From the NCBI GenBank assembly GCA_022826645.1, contig JAJDUM010000017.1, positions 156,223 through 220,222 of the forward strand: a stretch of 64,000 bases of DNA, read 5' to 3'. Each line of letters starts with the position of its first letter. The stretch's first letter is position 1. A program made the translations under genes and the position numbers. The notes under the pieces are model-generated. The model had not been told where the DNA came from. It did not search any database and worked only from the letters and a program-made list of their open reading frames with translations. Shown here one piece after another: positions 1-8,759 of the stretch. The stretch is from Candidatus Poribacteria bacterium (lineage in GTDB: Bacteria > Poribacteria > WGA-4E > PCPOR2b).

Positions 1-276
1 CATTGTCTCGGCGTTAAGGTTGAAGGCGTATTTATTGGTATATACAATATCGATGGCAATTATTATGCGATGAATAACATCTGCCCACATCTTGGCGGCG
101 TCTTATCCTATGGATTCCTCGATGATAATGTCGTCACCTGCCCGCTTCACATGTGGGAATTTGATGTGAAGACAGGAAAATGCCTCTGGCCCGAGCAGGA
201 GAAACTTCCAACCTATCCCGTGAAGGTTGAGGGCAACGACATTCTTGTTGATGTCAATCCACCCCAGACCCACTGA
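1..276 (+). CDS. Rieske [2Fe-2S] ferredoxin-like protein, 5' end cut by window edge
   Basis: The reading frame is open from base 1 and ends in TGA at 274-276, so the true start lies outside the window. The 91 visible residues carry both Rieske cluster motifs: C-P-H at residues 28-30 and C-P-L-H at residues 47-50, the Cys-x-His and Cys-x2-His pairs that bind a [2Fe-2S] cluster. Size and lack of any membrane segment suggest a soluble Rieske ferredoxin, such as the electron carrier of an oxygenase, rather than a cytochrome bc1 subunit. Its placement ahead of an SDR and a flavin monooxygenase supports an oxygenase role by inference. The family call is secure; the partner is not. Confidence 0.88.
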   Translation, partial: HCLGVKVEGVFIGIYNIDGNYYAMNNICPHLGGVLSYGFLDDNVVTCPLHMWEFDVKTGKCLWPEQEKLPTYPVKVEGNDILVDVNPPQTH

Positions 277-394
277 TAGACAAACCTATCAGAGACACCA
301 GAAAAATTAGAGGTGTTCACGCACCACGTCTCTGTGCCTTACCGATTTTCTGACTAAATACAAGAAAGAGATGATTCAAGAGGAGTAGTAGTTT

Positions 395-1351
395 ATGGCA
401 TATTTGATAACAGGTGGAATGGGGTGCATTGGATCCTATGTCATTCGTGACCTGCTGAACGCTGGCGAGAAAATTATTGTCTACGATTTTATGGAAGATT
501 TGACCATCCCTCGGATGGTATTGACGGAGGAACAGCTTGAACAATTTACTTTTGTCCAAGGCGATATTACAGATCTCCCACATGTACTGCGAACGGTTCA
601 AGAGCACGAAGTCGATCGGATTATCCATCTCGCATCGTGGCAGGTGCCAGCGTGCAATGCCAATCCACCACAGGCGTTGAAGATTGTGTGTGAAGGCACA
701 ATCAATATGTTTGAGGCAGCGCGAATCTTCGGTCTCAAGCGGGTTGTCTGGGCGAGCAGCGTCGCAGTTTTCGGATCGCCGGAAGACTATAATTACCAAC
801 AGATCGAAAATGACGCCCCACATTATCCAAAGTTCATCTACGGAGCATGCAAATCTATGAACGAGAGGTATGCCTCGCACTATTTTGATGAGTACGGTGT
901 AGACACCATAGGGTTACGTTTTACCGCAGTTTACGGGGTGGGACGAACCCGGGGCATGAGTTCGTTTTCGACACAAATGATTGAAGCAGCTGCGCTCGGA
1001 AAGCCCTACGTTTCCCCATTTGGCGACGATGCAGTTGATTGGCAATACGTTGAAGATGTATCCAAATCCATCGTGATGTCCTGTACCTGTCCGACAACTG
1101 AGACGCGTGTCTTCAATGTCAAAGGCGGAATTCGTACAGTTAAAGAGGGCGTGGCTTACCTAAAGAAATTAGTCCCCAGTGCACGGATTACGCTTGAACC
1201 GGGTGTATTTGGAATTTCATGGGATTATGATGCGGAGCCGATCGCTGAACAGGTTGGGTTCACACCCGAATACACGATGGAACAGGGAATTTTCAAGACG
1301 CTGAACAGCTTCCGTGGGTTGGCGGGGTTAGATCCAATTCAAGAAAAGTGA
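395..1351 (+). CDS. NAD(P)-dependent epimerase/dehydratase (extended SDR)
   Basis: This 318-residue protein is an extended short-chain dehydrogenase/reductase of the nucleotide-sugar epimerase type. The N-terminal Rossmann motif T-G-G-M-G-C-I-G (residues 6-13) binds NAD(P), and the catalytic pair is Tyr149 and Lys153 in Y-G-A-C-K with Ser121/122 upstream. The start is supported by AAGAGGAG about ten bases upstream. Members usually act on UDP- or dTDP-sugars, but many environmental homologues act on other hydroxyl substrates; the residues seen here do not decide. It follows the Rieske gene by about 120 nt and precedes the flavin monooxygenase by about 180 nt, so co-transcription is possible but unproved. 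Confidence 0.87.
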   Translation: MAYLITGGMGCIGSYVIRDLLNAGEKIIVYDFMEDLTIPRMVLTEEQLEQFTFVQGDITDLPHVLRTVQEHEVDRIIHLASWQVPACNANPPQALKIVCEGTINMFEAARIFGLKRVVWASSVAVFGSPEDYNYQQIENDAPHYPKFIYGACKSMNERYASHYFDEYGVDTIGLRFTAVYGVGRTRGMSSFSTQMIEAAALGKPYVSPFGDDAVDWQYVEDVSKSIVMSCTCPTTETRVFNVKGGIRTVKEGVAYLKKLVPSARITLEPGVFGISWDYDAEPIAEQVGFTPEYTMEQGIFKTLNSFRGLAGLDPIQEK

Positions 1352-1527
1352 TTTTCCGCCCCAGCCTCTTCGATATATCCTTCGCAAGGTTCTCTCAAAG
1401 GGAAGAGGTATTATCCGGCAGCCGCCGAGTTCTGGTGTAGAACCTACCCTCGGTGCAATCGGACCAGCGCAACTTGGAAATGATCGGTGACTCAGGCGCA
1501 ACAGATATAGACATGGGAGGTTACGAG

Positions 1528-2604
1528 ATGAAGTTAGGCGTGTTTATGATGCCACTGCATCCCCCGGAGAAAGACCGGACGGAGTGCTTTGAAGAGGACA
1601 TTGATTTAATCGTTCTCGCTGATGAATTGGGATTTACCGAAGCATGGATTGGCCAGCACCACACGGTCGCGTGGGAACCTATTCCATCTAACGATGTTTT
1701 CATCGGCAATGTGTTGCCACGCACGAAGCACATCCGTCTCGGCACCGGTGTGTCGATTATCCCGCAGCACCATCCGGTCAACACGGCTGTGCGCCTTGCG
1801 TTTCTTGATCACCTCTCTCGCGGTCGCCTCAATTGTGGTTTTGGGCAAGGCGGCGTAGCAACGGATTGGGGGCTATTCGATTTGCCGGACCCCAAAACGC
1901 AGGGATTGATGACCGTTGAGGCTATCGACATCATCCTTAAGCTGTGGCAAACGGACCCGCCCTTTGAATTGAAAGGGGATTTCTGGGATATAAAGCTGGA
2001 AACCCTCGATCACGAACGTGGGATTGGGGTCCTACTCCAACCATATCAGAAACCCCATCCGCCTGTCGCCATGAGTATTGTAAGAGGAAACTCGATGGCA
2101 GCCCGGACAGCGGGCCAGCGGGGCTTTTTGCCTATAAGCACGAACTTGGTACCGGGAATAACGCTTTCAAATCATTGGGAAACTTACTGCGCTGGTGCGG
2201 AAGATGCTGGACTTCCTACACCTAATCGCTCCGAGTGGCGCATCTCACGCAGCATTTTTGTCGGAGAGTCGACCGAAGAGGCGTGGGAACACGCGATCAA
2301 TGGGAGTTTCATAGGTGCGTATGACTATCTAATTACTGTTCTGACGAAAGCAAATATGCTTAATATTCTGAAGCACGATCCGGATCTCCCCGATGACGAA
2401 GTAACGCCGGAATATGTGCTCAAGAATATCTGTATTATCGGTGACGCAGCGGAGTGTATTCGTCGGCTTGAGGAGATATGGGAACAGTCTGGTGGATTTG
2501 GCACATTACTGATGATTACACATGACTGGGACGACAGAGCCACATGGAGACGGTCCCAAGAGTTGCTCGCAAAAGAGGTTGTCCCCGCGCTGCCAACATT
2601 GTAA
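1528..2604 (+). CDS. LLM-class flavin-dependent monooxygenase (luciferase-like)
   Basis: The 358-residue product is a bacterial-luciferase-like TIM-barrel monooxygenase. It opens with M-K-L-G-V-F-M-M-P, contains the E-A-W-I-G-Q-H-H segment typical of the family near residue 40, and the G-T-G-V-S-I-I-P and G-R-L-N-C-G-F-G-Q-G-G stretches that shape the flavin site. An in-frame ATG exists 75 nt upstream at 1453, but GGGAGG at 1515-1520 sits seven bases before the ATG at 1528, and the protein aligns with the family from there, so I chose 1528. Such enzymes use reduced FMN supplied by a separate reductase, and a flavin reductase gene follows 18 nt downstream, making a two-component system likely. 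The substrate is unknown. Confidence 0.88.
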   Translation: MKLGVFMMPLHPPEKDRTECFEEDIDLIVLADELGFTEAWIGQHHTVAWEPIPSNDVFIGNVLPRTKHIRLGTGVSIIPQHHPVNTAVRLAFLDHLSRGRLNCGFGQGGVATDWGLFDLPDPKTQGLMTVEAIDIILKLWQTDPPFELKGDFWDIKLETLDHERGIGVLLQPYQKPHPPVAMSIVRGNSMAARTAGQRGFLPISTNLVPGITLSNHWETYCAGAEDAGLPTPNRSEWRISRSIFVGESTEEAWEHAINGSFIGAYDYLITVLTKANMLNILKHDPDLPDDEVTPEYVLKNICIIGDAAECIRRLEEIWEQSGGFGTLLMITHDWDDRATWRRSQELLAKEVVPALPTL

Positions 2605-2622
2605 GGGCAGCCAAGGAGGAGA

Positions 2623-3114
2623 ATGATGGCGTTTGATCCGATGCTTCAAAGGCAGATTATGGGTCGTTTCGCAACGGGAGTCACGGTCGTCACAACACGA
2701 TATGGGGAACAGATTTCGGGGATGACGGCAAACGCGGTCATGTCTCTATCGCTGGATCCACCGCTAATCGTGGTTTCGGTAGACTGTAAGAGCAATATGC
2801 ACGGACACTTGACACAAGGTCAGTGTTATGCGATAAATGTGCTTAGGCATGACCAAGAAGATCTGTCCCGTAGGTTCGCGAAACCGGGTCCCAAGGATTT
2901 CTCAGACCTCAAATTGGCTGTAGCGGAAACTGGAGCTCCTATTCTCGCTGATGCACTTGCTTATGTGGATTGCAGGGTTGTTGAGGTGGCTCCCGCTGGC
3001 GATCACGATCTGTTTATTGGCGAACCTGTCGCCGGTGAAACACACGACGGTCAACCGCTCATCTTCTATAGCGGACAGTATGCCCAGTTGGCACCAATAG
3101 CAGCCGATTCTTAG
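2623..3114 (+). CDS. Flavin reductase-like protein (FMN-binding split barrel)
   Basis: This 163-residue protein has the flavin reductase fold: an early G-R-F-A-T-G-V-T-V-V-T-T segment, then G-M-T-A-N-A-V-M-S-L-S-L-D-P-P-L, the hallmark FMN-contacting stretch of the HpaC/NTA-reductase family. It would reduce FMN or FAD with NAD(P)H and hand it to an oxygenase. The gene starts 18 nt after the LLM monooxygenase with AAGGAGGAG just upstream; ATG codons at 2623 and 2626 are both usable. The spacing and pairing strongly suggest that the two genes form one two-component monooxygenase. The physical partner is inferred from context only. Confidence 0.87.
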   Translation: MMAFDPMLQRQIMGRFATGVTVVTTRYGEQISGMTANAVMSLSLDPPLIVVSVDCKSNMHGHLTQGQCYAINVLRHDQEDLSRRFAKPGPKDFSDLKLAVAETGAPILADALAYVDCRVVEVAPAGDHDLFIGEPVAGETHDGQPLIFYSGQYAQLAPIAADS

Positions 3115-3424
3115 TGGGGATCTGGTTGATGATCCGTTGTTTGATGGCATACTAAGCCAGCAACTCGTTCCAAGCGAGACATCCAGTGTAGTAGAGTGGT
3201 TTTAGGGTTTCACGCTCCGCCTTCTCCTGTCAATAGAACTCCCGGCTAAGTTCTCTACTTGCTACCGTCCTGGTATGCCGCTTACCGTTTACACCCCGCA
3301 CCTCATATCGACTTCGCCTCCTCATAGTTATCTGGAAAGGACTGCTTTTTAACACGCGATGATTCTCTAATATGCCCATTCTGTTGCGTCCGGTCAAAGG
3401 GAGACCGATAACAAGGAGATCACA
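3115..3424. other. Gene-free spacer
   Basis: About 310 bp with no credible coding frame on either strand and no hairpin that I could support. The only clear signal is AAGGAG at its right end, which is the ribosome binding site of the next gene. A promoter for that gene is expected here but no convincing -35/-10 pair was identified. Confidence 0.5.
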
Positions 3425-4702
3425 ATGGAAAAAGTTCCAATCTGTCTCGTGGGTTGTGGTGGCATGGGCCATCGTCATGTCATGGGTTATAAAGAACTCC
3501 AGGAGAGTGGTATCGGGAATCTCGATCTAGTAGCCGTCTGTGACATTCGGCGCGAGAATGCAGCGTTAGTAGCGAATGAAGCCGAGCGACTGCTGGGTAA
3601 GAAACCGATGGTTTTCGATGATTTGGGCCAGGTCCTCGCCCATCCCAATATCGCTGCGGTCGATGTGGTCACCGACGGTTCGACTCACCACGCGGTGGGT
3701 GTGCCAGCACTCGAGGCGGGGAAGCATACGATGGTTGAGAAGCCGTTAGGCATTACTGTGCGTGCGTGTCAGGCGATGATTGAAGCCGCTCAACGCGGTG
3801 GTGCAGTCCTCGCAACGGCGGAGAACTACCGCAGGGACACGCCCAACAGACTGGTACGAGCCATTATCGACCACGGACTGTTAGGCGACCCCTACCTTAT
3901 GATTCAGACATCTCTCGGTGGCGACGATTCTATGGCTATCACGCCCTGGCGTCATCTCAAGGAGAAGGGCGCAATCGGCTTGGACATGGGAGTACACTAC
4001 GCCGACATCATCCGCTACTATATGGGTGAATACCGTGAGATCTTTGGTCAAGGGCTTATCGTTGAACCTGTGCGTCGCAAGCCAGATCATGCTGACCATC
4101 CGCTGATTTCGTATCGGGAACGCGCCAAGACTTATCCGGAAACCGTCGAGGCGACTGGTGAGGATTCGGTCATTGCACTGTACACAATGACGTCAGGGGC
4201 GGTGGTTCAACTTTCGTATGTCGGAGGAGGGCGTGGAAGCCAAGGCTGGGAACGGAGTGTTCACGGTCGTTTCGGAGCTGTGTACGCACCCGGCGAACGC
4301 AATGGCAGACCAGTGGTGCTGCGCCTAGAGGGTAGGGAATTGAAGGGTAAAGAGATTCTACCGCTTTTGCCACAGTTTGAACTCAATGAAATAACCGAGC
4401 GACTTTTCGGGAAGCACGGGGTCGAGTACGAACCGCCAACTGATGTGGACCACGCGGTCTTTGCGGTTGATGCTAAACATTTGGCTATCGAATACCACGA
4501 TTTCGGCGAGGCAATCCTTAACGGAACAGGTCCCGAAGTGGACGGCGAGGGTGGTATGAAAGCGGTTGCAGCAATAGTGGGCGCATACGAATCTGCTCTG
4601 GCTAAGCACTCCGTGAGTATGGAAGCCATGCTGTCCGGCGAAGTCCAGCAGTACCAAGCGGACATTGATGCCGCCCTCGGCTTTGATACACCTGAAAATT
4701 AG
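3425..4702 (+). CDS. Gfo/Idh/MocA family oxidoreductase
   Basis: At 425 residues this is a long member of the glucose-fructose oxidoreductase/inositol dehydrogenase family. It begins with a Rossmann motif V-G-C-G-G-M-G-H-R-H, has the family's E-K-P motif (V-E-K-P-L-G-I, near residue 105) whose Lys contacts cofactor and substrate, and a central G-L-D-M-G-V-H-Y-A-D segment whose His is the usual catalytic candidate. AAGGAGAT precedes the ATG. These enzymes oxidise or reduce sugars, inositols and related polyols with NAD(P). It is followed by a 243-bp spacer and then the cupin/Gfo/VOC/PhyH run, which it may regulate or feed; substrate unknown. Confidence 0.9.
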   Translation: MEKVPICLVGCGGMGHRHVMGYKELQESGIGNLDLVAVCDIRRENAALVANEAERLLGKKPMVFDDLGQVLAHPNIAAVDVVTDGSTHHAVGVPALEAGKHTMVEKPLGITVRACQAMIEAAQRGGAVLATAENYRRDTPNRLVRAIIDHGLLGDPYLMIQTSLGGDDSMAITPWRHLKEKGAIGLDMGVHYADIIRYYMGEYREIFGQGLIVEPVRRKPDHADHPLISYRERAKTYPETVEATGEDSVIALYTMTSGAVVQLSYVGGGRGSQGWERSVHGRFGAVYAPGERNGRPVVLRLEGRELKGKEILPLLPQFELNEITERLFGKHGVEYEPPTDVDHAVFAVDAKHLAIEYHDFGEAILNGTGPEVDGEGGMKAVAAIVGAYESALAKHSVSMEAMLSGEVQQYQADIDAALGFDTPEN

Positions 4703-4718
4703 GATCTGCTGAAATAGC

Positions 4719-4744
4719 GTGTCGAGATGTGAATCTCTATCTAC
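4719..4744 (+). repeat. Short hairpin repeat, GTCGAGAT family (copy 1)
   Basis: The sequence GTGTCGAGATGTGAATCTC followed by a CTAC-ending tail recurs at 8735, 14553 and 49771. GAGAT and ATCTC form a small hairpin. This copy is diverged in its right arm. It lies just after a stop codon, as do several of the other copies. Confidence 0.6.
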
Positions 4745-4801
4745 ATGGCGCTGTGCCGGGATAGGGGTGGACAGGGCAAGACGTCCGACCTATGTGGGTG
4801 T

Positions 4802-4906
4802 AGTGTTGAGTTTCACCTTACCTTGGCACAAAAAGGCATTGTTGAAAAAGCGCAGTTTCTATTTTGCTGGATATAAATTCGCACTTATCGTTCAGCCAAC
4901 CTACGC
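4802..4906 (+). repeat. GTTGGGTTTCAC...CCAACCTAC dispersed repeat (copy 1, diverged)
   Basis: It begins GTGTTGAGTTTCAC and ends TTCAGCCAACCTAC. The ends are imperfect inverted repeats of each other (GTTGRG with the CCAAC end). Better copies are at 25457 and 57114; other related elements are at 8494, 62365, 62598 and 62850. No coding potential was seen in it. Confidence 0.55.
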
Positions 4907-4945
4907 ACCGTTAGCAACTCAGGGTACTTTAGAGAGGAGAGAACC

Positions 4946-5599
4946 ATGGGTTTCACTGTCTATGACTGTCGTAAAGACATCCGCAATATCTTGGTAACCC
5001 CGCAGATACGGGCTCGATTTTGTCGCATGGAGCCGGGACCGGGATCGCTTGATAAATTCCACACCCACGATTTGGGACATGAGATCTTCATTATTCTGTC
5101 AGGACGGGTGGAGTTCCGCATCAGCGGCGTGACGAAAGAACTTGGACCCGGACAGATGTGCTATGCCCTTGCGGATGAACCGCATTCGGTGCGGGTTCTT
5201 GGGGACGAACCGGTGTATATGTATCTCTCGGTGACGCCGCATATCCAGCCCACCCACACCCAGTATTCCGACGACGGGGAAAGACTCCCGCCCCAGTTCA
5301 GACCGTCCAGCGACTATGACATGGAGACGGACTCAACCACACCGATTGACGTACTGATTGATAAACATGTCGATACTGCGCATTCGGTGGCTGCCGTGGC
5401 AAAGAACAGTGCTCAGATTCAGGAACAGATGGCAGCTGCCCTGAAGCGGGCGTTGGCGGAGGGCGACGAGAAAGCTGCTGCCGAGATACGAGACATCATG
5501 TGGGAACCGCTGTTAGAAACCTTCAAAAAGGTCAATGAATTGGCAGCAGAGTGGAACATACTTACCCCGCGAGCTGGAACACTCCACGTCTACCGTTGA
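4946..5599 (+). CDS. Cupin-domain protein with helical C-terminal extension
   Basis: The first ~115 of 217 residues form a small cupin barrel. The metal-binding pattern is intact: His39-x-His41, Glu46 and, in the second motif, His80, with Gly53 at the expected place. The remaining ~100 residues are Ala/Glu/Lys-rich and look helical, an extension not typical of minimal cupins. GAGAGGAGAGAACC lies directly before the ATG. Such proteins can be isomerases, dioxygenases or sugar-binding proteins, and the motif alone does not say which. It leads a tight same-strand run with a Gfo/Idh gene 31 nt downstream, then VOC and PhyH genes, so a shared pathway is likely. Confidence 0.85.
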   Translation: MGFTVYDCRKDIRNILVTPQIRARFCRMEPGPGSLDKFHTHDLGHEIFIILSGRVEFRISGVTKELGPGQMCYALADEPHSVRVLGDEPVYMYLSVTPHIQPTHTQYSDDGERLPPQFRPSSDYDMETDSTTPIDVLIDKHVDTAHSVAAVAKNSAQIQEQMAAALKRALAEGDEKAAAEIRDIMWEPLLETFKKVNELAAEWNILTPRAGTLHVYR

Positions 5600-5630
5600 G
5601 ATCCGTATCCTGAGAATGGAGGGAGAGATT

Positions 5631-6713
5631 ATGTCACTCGTACGAATCGGCGTTGTTGGATGCGGTGCAATCGCCCAAGTTCAGCACCTTCCCAATCTGC
5701 TTGAGCTTGACGATGAATTTGAAGTGCCCATCGTCTGCGATGTATCGCCGGGACAAGCAGAATATGTAGCCCGTAGGTTCAAGGTTCCGAAATATGTGAC
5801 TGATATTCGAGATATGCTAGCGGCGGATATCGATGCGGTGTTGCTCTGTCACACAGATCCTAAGACAGAGGCAGCGGTGCAAGCCTTCGAGGCAGGGAAG
5901 CATGTGTTCATTGAAAAACCTATCTGTAGTTCCTTGCAGGAAGCCGATGCTATGATTGATGCGGCGCGAAAATCGGGGAAGGTTGGTCAAGCCGGCTACA
6001 TGAAGGTATATGAACCTGCATTTGAAATGGCGAAACGTGAAGTCGATGCCATGGACGACATCCGGTTTGTCCAGACCAATCACCTGCATCCGAGCAACGA
6101 ACTCCACTTGAGTCATTTTAAGGTCAAGAAGTTCAACGATCTGCCCCCCACTATGATGGAAGAACGACGGGAAGCGTCCAGAGCTGCGCGGCGTGATGCG
6201 TTTGGAGATCTTTTCGAGGCTGCTGAATCCTGCGGCATCGCCTACGGTCTTATCCACGACCTTTATAGCTTACGGACCATGATAGGTGTTCCAAGCGCAG
6301 TCGTCAGCACAGAGGTTTGGAACGACCGTCGAGCGATAACGACCATTTTGGAATACCCCAACGGCGCGCGCTGTGTGGTTAGTAGAGTAGATCTGAACAA
6401 GTTATGGGATTTTAAGCAGACCCTTGAAGTCTACAGCGAAGACAAGCGCGTGATCCTCTCGTACCCAACCGGTTTTTCGCGTCGGGTCCTGACAGAACTG
6501 GTTGTGCAGGGCATCGATGCGGAGGGGAATAGTTTCTACAAGGAGCCAGCGATTCCGTGGGAAAGTGGGTTCACCCGCGAGCTGCGTCATTTCCACAAGT
6601 GCATCACCGAGGGCATCCCCTCACGTTCATCGATCGTAGACGCGCGCCACGATACTGCGCTCATTATTGACATCACTAAAGCGTATATCACGGGGGCACC
6701 TGTAAGTCGATAG
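5631..6713 (+). CDS. Gfo/Idh/MocA family oxidoreductase
   Basis: A 360-residue NAD(P)-dependent dehydrogenase of the Gfo/Idh/MocA family. The N-terminus reads R-I-G-V-V-G-C-G-A-I-A-Q, a classic Rossmann loop, and F-I-E-K-P-I-C-S-S supplies the conserved E-K-P. I chose the ATG at 5631 because GGAGGGAGAG lies immediately upstream and the Rossmann strand starts there; an upstream in-frame ATG at 5535 would add 32 residues overlapping the cupin gene. The middle carries an unusually charged insertion around residues 165-200. It sits between cupin and VOC genes separated by only 31 and 9 nt, so this is very probably an operon. Substrate unknown. Confidence 0.9.
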   Translation: MSLVRIGVVGCGAIAQVQHLPNLLELDDEFEVPIVCDVSPGQAEYVARRFKVPKYVTDIRDMLAADIDAVLLCHTDPKTEAAVQAFEAGKHVFIEKPICSSLQEADAMIDAARKSGKVGQAGYMKVYEPAFEMAKREVDAMDDIRFVQTNHLHPSNELHLSHFKVKKFNDLPPTMMEERREASRAARRDAFGDLFEAAESCGIAYGLIHDLYSLRTMIGVPSAVVSTEVWNDRRAITTILEYPNGARCVVSRVDLNKLWDFKQTLEVYSEDKRVILSYPTGFSRRVLTELVVQGIDAEGNSFYKEPAIPWESGFTRELRHFHKCITEGIPSRSSIVDARHDTALIIDITKAYITGAPVSR

Positions 6714-6722
6714 AGAGAAGAA

Positions 6723-7133
6723 ATGATGGAGGCAAATCTTTGGAACATCGGCATCAAGGTCGAAGACCTGGAAGCCGAGATCAGCTTTTTTGAGGAGTTG
6801 GGTGGCAAGCTCCTGAGCCGTGGTTCCCGTATAAGGGCGGATGGAGACCATCCCCACGCGCTGATGGAGTTTGGCGGCACCCGTCTGTTTCTGACACCAA
6901 AACCGGTCTTTCAGGATAAGCTGGCTCAACCACCTATGCCGGGGTTGACACACGCAGTTTTTGAGGTGGACGACTTGGACGAAGCATATCAACGGCTGGT
7001 AGCGTTAGGAACAGAGGTGCTCCTTGAGCCGGTAGAGATAAGCACCGATTTTGGGGCACGGCGAATTTCCTTCTATCGCTCCCCTAACGGTCTTGTCTTT
7101 GAGGTCATGCAAATTCTGGAATCGAAGGTGTAG
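6723..7133 (+). CDS. VOC (glyoxalase/bleomycin-resistance/extradiol dioxygenase) superfamily protein
   Basis: This 136-residue protein has the paired beta-alpha-beta-beta-beta modules of the vicinal oxygen chelate fold: W-N-I-G-I-K-V-E-D-L-E-A-E-I-S-F-F-E-E-L-G-G at the start and T-H-A-V-F-E-V-D-D-L-D-E-A in the second half, ending with the typical F-Y-R-S-P-N-G-L-V-F-E-V. Metal ligands cannot be assigned with certainty. ATG codons at 6723 and 6726 are both possible. The gene lies 9 nt after the Gfo/Idh gene and 40 nt before PhyH, placing it inside the same operon. It could be an epimerase, lyase or dioxygenase. Confidence 0.86.
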   Translation: MMEANLWNIGIKVEDLEAEISFFEELGGKLLSRGSRIRADGDHPHALMEFGGTRLFLTPKPVFQDKLAQPPMPGLTHAVFEVDDLDEAYQRLVALGTEVLLEPVEISTDFGARRISFYRSPNGLVFEVMQILESKV

Positions 7134-7173
7134 TTCAATTCATCATCTCTGAGGAAAAAAAGGGAAGCTAACC

Positions 7174-8394
7174 ATGCAGGTCAATCCACAACAGTTGCTT
7201 GATGATGGGTATATCATCCTACGCGAGGTTATCCCGCCAGGACAGTTAGATGACCTCCGTAACTGCTACGAAACACTGGTCGAGCGACAGAAGGTTATTT
7301 GGGCGCAGGAGCGCAAGCCTGACGATCCACCGGGGGGCTATTGGGAAACTGCTGCGCAACCGCGTGTGTTTTTCGATGGTGTCGCGGACAAAACGACGGC
7401 TAAAGCGGTGGAGTTTTGTCTGCATGAAAACACTTTGGGTGTCAGCCGACAGGTGATGCAGGCACCGGAGGCTTCGCCAACGCTGATGGCACTGATGTGC
7501 AGTCCGGTGCGGGACCACGGTCCGGCTAGCTGGCACAGGGATATTGATCCGGTTGGGCAGGCTCCACTACGCGGTATGCAGATGGATGTGCTTGAAAACG
7601 CGCCGGGCTACGTTCAATGGAATATCCCCCTCTATGATGACAGTGTGTTTTGGGTGGTGCCAAAAAGCCACAGACGCCCTAACACAGCGGCAGAAAATCG
7701 ACATTTGGCAACAAAGGGGCGTGAGCCTATACCGGGTGGGATGCCGGTGGAACTCAAAGCGGGAGACGGTATTGTCTATACCCACATGATGCTGCATTGG
7801 GGGAGCAACTACAGTGCGAAGTTACGGCGCACGGTGCATCTCGGCTATCGGGCTTTCGGCGGTCCCGTTTACCCCATGGTCAACCACTTTTATTGGCATC
7901 CAGATTTCGCGCGACGTATGCCTCCAGGGACGCGAGAGCAGTTTGCACATTTCTCCCAACTGCACGAAGACGAGTGTGATGTGGTCGAAATGACTTTCCG
8001 TGCTATCTTGGACAAAAATGCGGAGGGGTTTCGCAATGGGCTGGCCACGCTCCATCCCGGGGAAGCGTCGCGGATGGTATGCGTGGTGTACCTATCAAAA
8101 TTGGTGCAAAAGACACGCACATTGAAACAACCCGATGCCGCTAGCCTACCATTGGAGGAGCGTGTGGACGCTATTTCGGAGCATCGGCTCAATTTCTATC
8201 TCTTCGAGGATTTTTCCCGCCGCTTTTCGTTAGAAGAAGCTGACTTGCTCTGGACCCGATTTGGGACACTCTATGGCAAAATTCAGGGGGAGATAGAGCG
8301 ATCTGTCCCGAACTTGGAGTCTCGACAGGACCGGTTATTGCTGACTGACATGCCGGTTAATTTCGATGTGGAGGATTTCATCGCGAGTTGGTAG
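7174..8394 (+). CDS. Phytanoyl-CoA dioxygenase (PhyH) family protein
   Basis: A 406-residue Fe(II)/2-oxoglutarate oxygenase. The iron facial triad is visible as His121-x-Asp123 (S-W-H-R-D-I-D) and a distal His208 (M-L-H-W-G-S-N), followed by the R-R-T-V-H-L-G-Y-R stretch that holds the 2-oxoglutarate-binding Arg. The protein is about 100 residues longer than a basic PhyH domain because of a helical C-terminal extension. It ends the cupin-Gfo/Idh-VOC-PhyH run and is followed by repeat-rich spacer. Family members hydroxylate lipids, amino acids or small alkaloid-like compounds; nothing here fixes the substrate. Confidence 0.88.
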   Translation: MQVNPQQLLDDGYIILREVIPPGQLDDLRNCYETLVERQKVIWAQERKPDDPPGGYWETAAQPRVFFDGVADKTTAKAVEFCLHENTLGVSRQVMQAPEASPTLMALMCSPVRDHGPASWHRDIDPVGQAPLRGMQMDVLENAPGYVQWNIPLYDDSVFWVVPKSHRRPNTAAENRHLATKGREPIPGGMPVELKAGDGIVYTHMMLHWGSNYSAKLRRTVHLGYRAFGGPVYPMVNHFYWHPDFARRMPPGTREQFAHFSQLHEDECDVVEMTFRAILDKNAEGFRNGLATLHPGEASRMVCVVYLSKLVQKTRTLKQPDAASLPLEERVDAISEHRLNFYLFEDFSRRFSLEEADLLWTRFGTLYGKIQGEIERSVPNLESRQDRLLLTDMPVNFDVEDFIASW

Positions 8395-8493
8395 GCATAA
8401 ATTGCATAAGGCGTGAAACGTGATGCGTGAAACGTGAAAACCATTTGTTCATTAGTACAGTCGGGTAGCATGTACGCCCTATGGTGATAATAT

Positions 8494-8600
8494 AGTGTTG
8501 GGTTTCGCTGTATCTGGTTATATTAAAGGGTGGTATTGAGAAGCGTGGCTCCTATTGTCATTGATAGGCTGCCGCTATTACCGTTAACCCCAACCTACGT
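8494..8600 (+). repeat. GTTGGGTTTCRC...CCAACCTAC dispersed repeat (copy 2)
   Basis: It starts GTGTTGGGTTTCGCTG and ends TTAACCCCAACCTACG, with inverted-repeat ends (GTTGGG and CCCAAC). The interior resembles copy 1 at 4802 only loosely. A short GTGAAACGTG run lies 60 nt upstream, as it does for the copies at 25457, 57114 and 62365. Confidence 0.6.
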
Positions 8601-8734
8601 GCTCAACCCATAGTGTTAATCAACGGGTGAGGAAACCTCGCTCCTACGATTACAATTAGGGGCTGTAACCCTTTGTTCACGGATCGGAAAAGATTTAGGA
8701 CTTCGGAGAGCGGTGTCTTGAAATCGCCTTCTCA

Positions 8735-8759
8735 GTGTCGAGATGTGAATCACGACCTG
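8735..8759 (+). repeat. Short hairpin repeat, GTCGAGAT family (copy 2)
   Basis: GTGTCGAGATGTGAATCACG followed by a tail ending ACCTGC. Same unit as at 4719, 14553 and 49771. TCGAGAT and the ATC-CGA arm pair imperfectly. Confidence 0.55.

Noticed and set aside
317..880. Long minus-strand frame over the SDR gene
   Set aside because: Antisense shadow: no domain features, and the plus strand has a complete SDR.
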